NCBI GenBank assembly: GCA_030789695.1
Contig: JAULAV010008683.1
Span: 114,866-178,865 of the forward strand
Source of the DNA: Scilla litardierei
Lineage: Eukaryota; Streptophyta; Magnoliopsida; Asparagales; Asparagaceae
Reading direction: 5' to 3'
Length of the DNA stretch: 64,000 nt
This document shows, in pieces, positions 57,231 through 64,000 of the stretch. Under the pieces are notes generated by a model, which searched no databases, had not been told where the DNA came from, and was given only the letters and a program-made list of their open reading frames with translations. Made by a program: the position numbers and the translations under genes. Within the stretch, counting starts at the first letter, position 1. Every line of letters starts with the position of its first letter.

Positions 57231-60200
57231 ATTATTTTCTGAGATTGGTGCTATTTTCTACATTTAAGAAAGATATGGATCTTTTTATTAAATGATATGA
57301 TTTTTCTAGCCTAAATTTGTCTTCTCTTATTTTCTGTTGAAGATGTCGATCTTTTTATTAAATAATATGATTTTTTTGCCTAATTTTGTCTTCTCTTATA
57401 TTCCAGTTGAAGATGGCGATCACCCGGTTCCAACCGATAGTTTTATGGATTTTTCTAAGTTTCGGCCTATTTTCCACATTTTTGGAAGATATAGATCATT
57501 TTATTAAATAATATGATATTTTAGCCTAATTTTGTCTTCTCTTATTTTCTATTTGAAGATGGCGATCTCCAGGTTCCAACGAACATTTTTTGCAGATTTT
57601 TCTGAGTTTGGGGCTATTTCTACATTTTTTGGAAGATGTGTTTCTTTTTATTAAATGATTTGATTTTTTGGCCTAATTTTATCTTCTCATATTTTTCAGT
57701 TAAATATGTCGATTTACCGGTTCAACGGACATTTTGGCGGATTTTTCTGAGCTCGGAGCATTTTTTTACATTTTGCGGAAGATATGGATCTTTTTGTTAA
57801 ATGATATGAATATTTGGCCTAATTTTGTCTTTTGTTAGTTTTCCGTTGAAGGGGATCTCCATGTTTCAACGGACATTTTTGCGGATTTTCTGAGCTCCAT
57901 GCAATTTTTTTAAATTTTCTAGAAGATATGGATCATTTTATTTAATGATATGATTTTTTGGCCTAATTTTGTCTTCTCTTATTTTTCAATTGAAGAGTGT
58001 GATCTCCCAATTCCAATGAATAATTTTTGTAGACTTTTCTGAGTTCAGTGTTATTTTCTATATTTACTGGAAGACTTGTATCTTTATATTAAATGATATG
58101 ATTTTTCATACCCTTATTTTGTCTTCGCTTATTTTTCTATTGAATATGGCGATATCCTCATTCCAACAGATATTTTTACGGATTTTTCTAAGCTCGAGGC
58201 TATTTTCTACATTTTCTGGACGATATGGAGCTTTTTATTAAATGATATGATTTTTAACCTAAGTTTCACTATCTTATTTTTCAGTTGAAGATGACGATCT
58301 CTGGGTTCCATCGGACATTTTTGCAGATTTTCTGAGCTCAGGCCTATTTTCAACATTATCAGGAAGATATGAATACTTGTATTAAATGATCTGATTTTTT
58401 GTCCTAATTTTGTTTTTCCGTATTTTTTAAGTGGAAAATTCCGATCTCCCGGGTCCAACTGACATTTTGTCGACTTTTCTGAGATTGGGGCTATTTTCTC
58501 TTTTTTGGATGATATGGATCTTTTTATTAAATGATATCATCTTTGGCCTAATTTTGTCTACTCTTATTTTTAAGTTGAACACGTGGATCTCACTATTCCA
58601 ATTGACATTTTAGCGATTTTACTGAGATCGGGGCTATTTTCTGCTTTTTCTGGAAGATATGAATTGTTTTATTAAATGATATAATTTTTTGATTTAATTT
58701 TGTCTTCTCTTATTTTTTTCGTTGAAGATAGCGATCTCCCGGTTCCAACGGACTTATTTGCGAATTTTTATGAGCACCCGGGCTATTTTCTACATTTTCT
58801 ATAGGATATGGATCTTTATATTAAATGATATGATTCTTATATCATAAGTTTGCCTACTCCTATTTTTTAGTTGATCATGGCTATCTCTCGGTTCCAACAG
58901 ACATTTTTTGCAGATCTTTTTGAGTTTGGTGCTATTTTCTACATTATATATAAGATATTGGTATATATATATAATGATACGATTTTTAGGTTCTAATTTT
59001 TGTCTTCTCTTATTTTTCTATTGAAGTTGGCGATCTCTCAGTCCTAACTGACATTTTTTCAGATTTTTCTGAGCTCGGTACTATTTTCTAAATTTTATGA
59101 AAGATATGGATCTTTTATTAAATGATATGATTTTTATCGTCTAAGTTTATCTTCTCTTATTTTTCAGTTGAAGATGGCGTCTCCATGTTCAAACGGAAGT
59201 TTTTGCGAATTTTTATGAACTCGAGGCTATTTTCTGCATTTTCTAGAAGATATGAATCATTTGATATGATTTCTTGGCCTAATTTGGTCTTCTCTTATTC
59301 ATTTGTCGACCAAGGCGACCTCCAGATTCCAACGGACATTTTTGCAGATTTTTTGAGCTACAAGCTATTTTTTACATTTTTTGTAAGATATGGATCTTTA
59401 TAAATGATATGATTTTTATAGCTTAATTTTGTCATCACTTATTTTTTATTTGAGGATGACGATCTCTTGGTTCCAACGGACTTTTTTGCGGATTTTTCTG
59501 AGCTCAAGCCTATTTTCTACATTTTCTGAAAGATATGCATTTTTATTAAATGATTTGGTTTTGGCCTAATTTTGTTCTCTTCTTTTTCGGTTGAAGAAGG
59601 CAATCTCCTGGTTCTAACTTACTTTTTTACGAATTTTTCTAAGCTCGGGGCTATTTTCTAAATTTTCTGTAAGATATGGATCTTTATATTAAGTGATATG
59701 ATCTTTATATCCTAATTTTATCTTCTCTTTTTTAGTTGAATATGATGATCTCTCGGTTCCAACGGACATTTTGCGGACTTCTTTGAGCTCCGGACTATTT
59801 TCTACATTTTTTGGAAGATATTGATCCTTTTATTAAATGATATGATTTTTTGGCCTAATTTTGTCTTTCCTTCTTTAAGTTAAAGGCGACGATCTCTCGG
59901 TTCCAACGGACAATTTTGCGGATTTTTCTAAGCTCGGTGCTATATTTTTCATTTTCTGTAAGATATGGAACTTTATATTAAATGATATGATTTTTAAATC
60001 CTAATTTGGCTTCTCTTATTTTTCATTTGTTGATGGCGATCTCTCTGTTCCATCAGATATTGTTGCAGATTTTTCTGAGCTCAGATTATTTTCTACATTT
60101 TCTGGTAGATATGGATGTTTTATAAAATGATATGAATTTTATAACATAAGTTTCTCTTCTCTTATTTTTCAGTTAAACTTGGGGACCTCCCGGTTCAAAC

Positions 60201-60965
60201 AGACGTTTTTGCAGATTTTTCTGAGCTCGAGTGTGTTTTTACATTTTCAATAGGATATGGATCTTTATATTAAATGATTGACTTTTATAGCCTAATTTTG
60301 TCTTCTCTTATTTTTCAATTGAAGATGGCGATCTCCCAGTTCAAACGAAAATTTTTGTGGATTTTTCTGAACTCGAGGCTATTTCGTATATTTTATAGTA
60401 GATATGGATTTTTTATTATATGGCCTACGTTTGTCTTCTCTTATTTTTCACTTGAAGATTCGGTTTCCCGGTTCCAACAGAATGTTTTGCGGAATTTTCT
60501 GACCTCGGGGCTATTTTCTGCATTTTCTGGAAGATAACGATCGTTTTATTAAATGCTATGATTGTTTATCTAATTTTGTCCTTTCTTAGATTTTTCGTTG
60601 ATGATGGCGATCTCCCGGTTCCCACAGATATTTTTGAGGATTTTCTTAGCTCTGGGCTATTTTCTATATTATCTGGAAGATATCGATTGTTTTATTAAAT
60701 GATATGATATTTTGGCCTAATCTTGTCTTTTCTGTATTTCGTTAAAGTTTATGCTCTCCCGTTTTCGATTGATATTTTTGCGTATTTTTTGAGCTCGGTG
60801 ATGTTTTCTACATTTTATGGAAAATAAGAATCTTTTTATTAAATGATATGATTTTATTGTCTAATTTTGTCCTCTTTTTCAGTTGAACATACCGATCTAC
60901 TTGTTCTGACGGATATTTTTGTGGATTTTCTGAGCTCTGTGCTATTTTCTTTATTTTATAGAAGA

Positions 60966-61922
60966 CTAATCATAACCCGTGCCCTAAGGGCACAGTTCGT
61001 TTAAAATATTTCCCTTTTAAAATATTGAATCCCCTAAATTTAAACAAACAACAATAATTAAAGCACAATAAGTTTTATTTAATACCCCAAAATTTTTATT
61101 TCTCCCAAAAATTAGTTCTCTTAGAGAATTTAAAATTTAATTCCCCCAAAACCAGTTCCATCCAAATTTAGTTTCTTGCCAAATTTTAGGGTTTTCCTCC
61201 TAAAATTTTAACAAACTCTCATCCTACACATTGATTTGTCAAGATCAAATCCCAATCGTCTTTTTATCCACCCGTTTGTCCTAGGTCACGTGGTATTCAA
61301 AATATTCCCCTGAAAAATTTCAACTCATTCAAAATCTCTCCCCCCCCACCGGAAAAAATTTACAACCTCATTCAGAATATCATACACTCAAATTTCAACC
61401 CCTTCGAAATCCACCAAAAAATATGCAGTCATCTTCAAAAATACCCCAACTAAAAGTTTAATCCATATTTACACTAAAATTTAGTTCTCCCAGAGAATTT
61501 AGTTTACCCCTAAAATTTTAGTTCCCCCAAAATTTAATTCCTTATAGATTTAGTTCCACCTAAAATTTAAATTTTTAGTTCCCACCAAATTTAGTTCTCC
61601 CCAAAATTTTATATTAAAATTTAGTTCACTCAGAGAATTTAATTTTCCCAAAATTTAGTCTCTTTAGCCCCCCTAAAAGTTAAAATTTTTGTTTCCACTA
61701 AAATTTAGTTCATTCTAGATTTAGTTCTTCGAAAATTAAATATTTTCGGTCTTCCATCCAAAATTAAATTTCACCAAAATGTTAAGGTTTTCTCCCAAAA
61801 TTTTTACAAACTCTCATCCTAACCATTCATTCCTTATGATTAAATCTTAACCGTATTTCTGCACACCTCTTTGTCCTAGTCAACAAACCCATTTTTAAAA
61901 CATCACTTATTGGTATAGTAGA
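60966..61922 (-). mobile_element. Helitron-like element 3, same family, minus strand
   Basis: On the minus strand, the 3' end shows the hairpin GTGCCC TAA GGGCAC then ATTAG|T at 60966, a slight variant of CTRR. The 5' end is A|TCTACTATACCAATAAG at 61922, near a TTGACTAGGACAAAG stretch also found in element 1. The interior shares the AAATTTAGTTC-rich body and the A-rich stretch next to the hairpin with elements 1 and 2, but lacks the 34-bp minisatellites. A duplicated TAGATATTGACTATA at 61918-61957 leaves the exact 5' end open by ~20 bp. Confidence 0.65.
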
Positions 61923-64000
61923 TATTGACTATACTATATAATAGATATTGACTATACAATAGCAACAATATACATGTTTTGAATAACATAAGCAATATGC
62001 AACATCAATAATATGTTCTTAATAACAACAATAGCATCAACAGCACTGGTGTTGAAGACCCCCTCTATATAACACCGAGTTTCATTTAGACCCATCATCT
62101 TTTAAATAGTTGCAATCAGACGAATCAGATTCCCACCACTCTATTGAAAAACTACTTGCATGCCACTTTATTTTTAGTTTGCAGTTCTATAACCAAGTGA
62201 ATCTTGAAGCAACAAAAATATGATATAGTAATAAAAAAGCATATATGAATCTTATATGAAGTGTACTTGAATTATAACACGTGCATAACAATAGTATAGA
62301 AACATTTAGATTCATATGTACATATAGAACATCCCAAAAAAGCGAGTTAAACTTGCTTACATGATGCCTTTCATCTAAACTTTCTTATGCATCATCCAAA
62401 AATCACTATTCATCATTAGTTTTCATAGTAAGGACATTAATTTAATTATCATTTTTTAACTTCCATATACATTCCCCAAAAATGGCTTTTCACCATCTTA
62501 GACTACAATGAACCATTCTTTACAAAAGAAGTGCCAAAAAAATTCATGCAGCATATCCTCCTCCCCGTAAAAGAACCTTTAATGTCCGAGACATTCAGAG
62601 AGTCTAGCTTCCAAAAGATGTGTAGTCTCTCACTTCTTGATTACCTCTTGATTTTCATTTGGATATTGATTTCGATCTGGATATAAAACACAATTCATTA
62701 ACATAATGAATTATTCATTAACAATATTTATAACATATGAACGCACTAGGTTGTTGATTCTTGTGTCAAAAAATAGGCAGCTCAACATTGGGATAGATAC
62801 TTAACGTAAAATATTTAAATAATTTCTTGCATTGAAAATAACAATTTAGTGTCAGATATATAGAAACCCCCTCAGCAATAAAAATGATGCTATAGAAATG
62901 AACTAATACATAGTTTAAAGATACTATCTATAACTATTCTTCTTAATTTGCATCTTCTTGGTGGGATAATTGTTGAGCCTCTCAAGTCTCACCCTGAGCT
63001 AGATAGAAAAGGTGTCTTTTTTGTTCTTGTTCCTCTTTTCTCCAATTACTTTATCTCTATCTCAGTGCGGCACTGGACTATGTTACAATGAAAGACACAT
63101 CGGCAACTACAACTTTAAACCCAACATTACCTCCTTTTTTGGTACTTATACCTCTACCATCTATAGTACTGGTGGCCCACCACTTCTCCTACTCTTGCTT
63201 GAATCACCCACCATTATTTACCCTTTTCTCTCACCCAGTATTAGAATACTACAACTAAGAATAAAAGATGGAATATTTGGAAAAGAAAGCAAGCTTTTTA
63301 TACATAAACAATACCTAGCTGAATATAATACCTTCTTTTCTCTACCCACATAAGCATGTCCGAACTTTTCCCCTTCCAAGAGGGCTTCCCAAAGACGAAT
63401 CATTCAAATTCCAATGCTTCACTAGAAACCAACCCTTTAATGTGGACTATATAGATTACACACATTTTCATATCATAATGAATAACTAACAGAATTCCAT
63501 GAATAACAATATATCAGGAAAATTATGAGAAATAAAAGAAAACACTCTATTTACTCTTGATGTATGTACTTATTTTAACAAAACATAAAAAATAAATGAT
63601 GATTTACTACCCTTAATTGCATGGAAAAGATCACCTGCAACTCAACTGTTGAAGACATGTCCTACCCATTAACAAAGATGATTGTTACGGGCTTCAAAGA
63701 CCAGCAACAATATAAGCAACCAAGCAAATAACCATTGTTGTCACCAGAGAACCAGTAAGTTATCAAAAAATCATTAAATGAAAAAGAAAAAATAATTCTT
63801 CAATGAAGTTACAAAACATGGGGTGTACCTGAGCGAAACCAACCCAAATTATAAAGAAAATATAATTCTTCATGGAAGCTACCGAACATGGATATTTGCC
63901 TAAGCGAAACCTACCCCCAAAGCATAAGTGTTCATTGAGCATTATCCTCTATAGAAAGCTGTAAAGTGTGAATCATATATTTTACATCTTGTTTTAAAAA
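61923..64000. other. AT-rich DNA without recognisable gene
   Basis: About 2.1 kb past the satellite. I see no conserved domain, LTR, satellite monomer or tRNA. Short ORFs (for example plus 63012-63353 and minus 63218-63403) overlap one another on opposite strands, have low-complexity stretches and no recognised motif. It may be intergenic or part of an element that continues to the right. Confidence 0.6.

Larger units (their letters stand above)
47348..60965 (+). repeat. ~147-bp satellite, block 4 (about 93 monomers)
   Basis: Same family as 18285-34469. Spacing of CGGTTCC is 144 bp between 59754 and 59898. Exact copies of TCCCGGTTCCAACGGA occur at 52414, 54964 and 58737. It starts in mid-phase with CTCTTATTTTCCAG at the copia LTR border and ends at TTTATAGAAG by the third Helitron. 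It contains three higher-order modules with inverted blocks. Confidence 0.97.

Noticed and set aside
13580..58752. Satellite core GGTTCCAAC as a polymerase III B box (SINE origin)
   Set aside because: The B box needs a purine after GGTTC and the pattern GGTTCRANNC. Here it is C, and no A box at proper distance is seen.
18317..60537. Dozens of 60-115-codon ORFs in the AT-rich region, many with the phrase DLPVPTDIFADF or MAISRFQRTF
   Set aside because: They are frame shadows of the 147-bp satellite (49 codons), which reads through when a monomer happens to lack stops. None has a conserved domain.
63012..63403. Overlapping ORFs of 113 (plus) and 61 (minus) codons as host exons
   Set aside because: There is no known motif, the plus ORF is Leu/Ser/Thr low complexity, and the two lie on opposite strands over the same bases.

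Overview
The window is repeat-only plant (angiosperm-type) nuclear DNA. The evidence is the dual-RNase H Tat-type Ty3/gypsy element, a Del/Tekay-type chromovirus, a Ty1/copia gag, Helitron-like termini and a long AT-rich satellite. I find no host gene, rRNA, tRNA or CRISPR array. The species cannot be named from sequence alone. All percentages and copy counts are by-eye estimates.

Layout. (1) 1-13406: most of one Tat-lineage Ty3/gypsy retrotransposon. Its 5' LTR is cut by the window start, followed by PBS, broken gag, PR-RT-RH-second RNase H-integrase with frame lesions and nonsense codons, a 33-copy tandem array of an 80-bp GC-rich unit, a 2-kb non-coding 3' region with hairpins and a TATA box, and a 1.78-kb 3' LTR. 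(2) 13407-60965: a satellite landscape of ~146-149-bp monomers (about 31.6 kb of satellite, roughly 215 monomers). It is interrupted by two oppositely oriented non-autonomous Helitrons (14325-15990 and 16890-18284) and by a 12.9-kb retroelement composite (34470-47347). (3) The composite consists of a 0.54-kb fragment of a different Tat element, a 5'-truncated Del/Tekay element (35011-44950) carrying a MITE-like insertion and two intron-like GT-AG segments, and the 5' end of a minus-strand copia element (44951-47347). (4) 60966-61922: a third Helitron-like element at the right edge of the satellite. (5) 61923-64000: AT-rich DNA with nothing recognisable.

The most interesting signals are as follows. 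The satellite's best-conserved block closely resembles the mammalian CENP-B box. A recurrent ~0.5-kb higher-order module in the satellite carries an inverted block. Each satellite monomer has a 3'-splice-site-like stretch followed by a small ATG frame. The chromovirus pol is interrupted by two segments with splice-site borders whose removal restores frame at conserved positions. The 80-bp array has no stop codon in any plus-strand frame, which creates a long spurious ORF. All protein-coding material is decayed transposon sequence, so nothing here suggests a functional gene network. Of the elements, the Helitrons and copia lack the coding capacity to move, and the two gypsy elements carry multiple nonsense codons and frameshifts.
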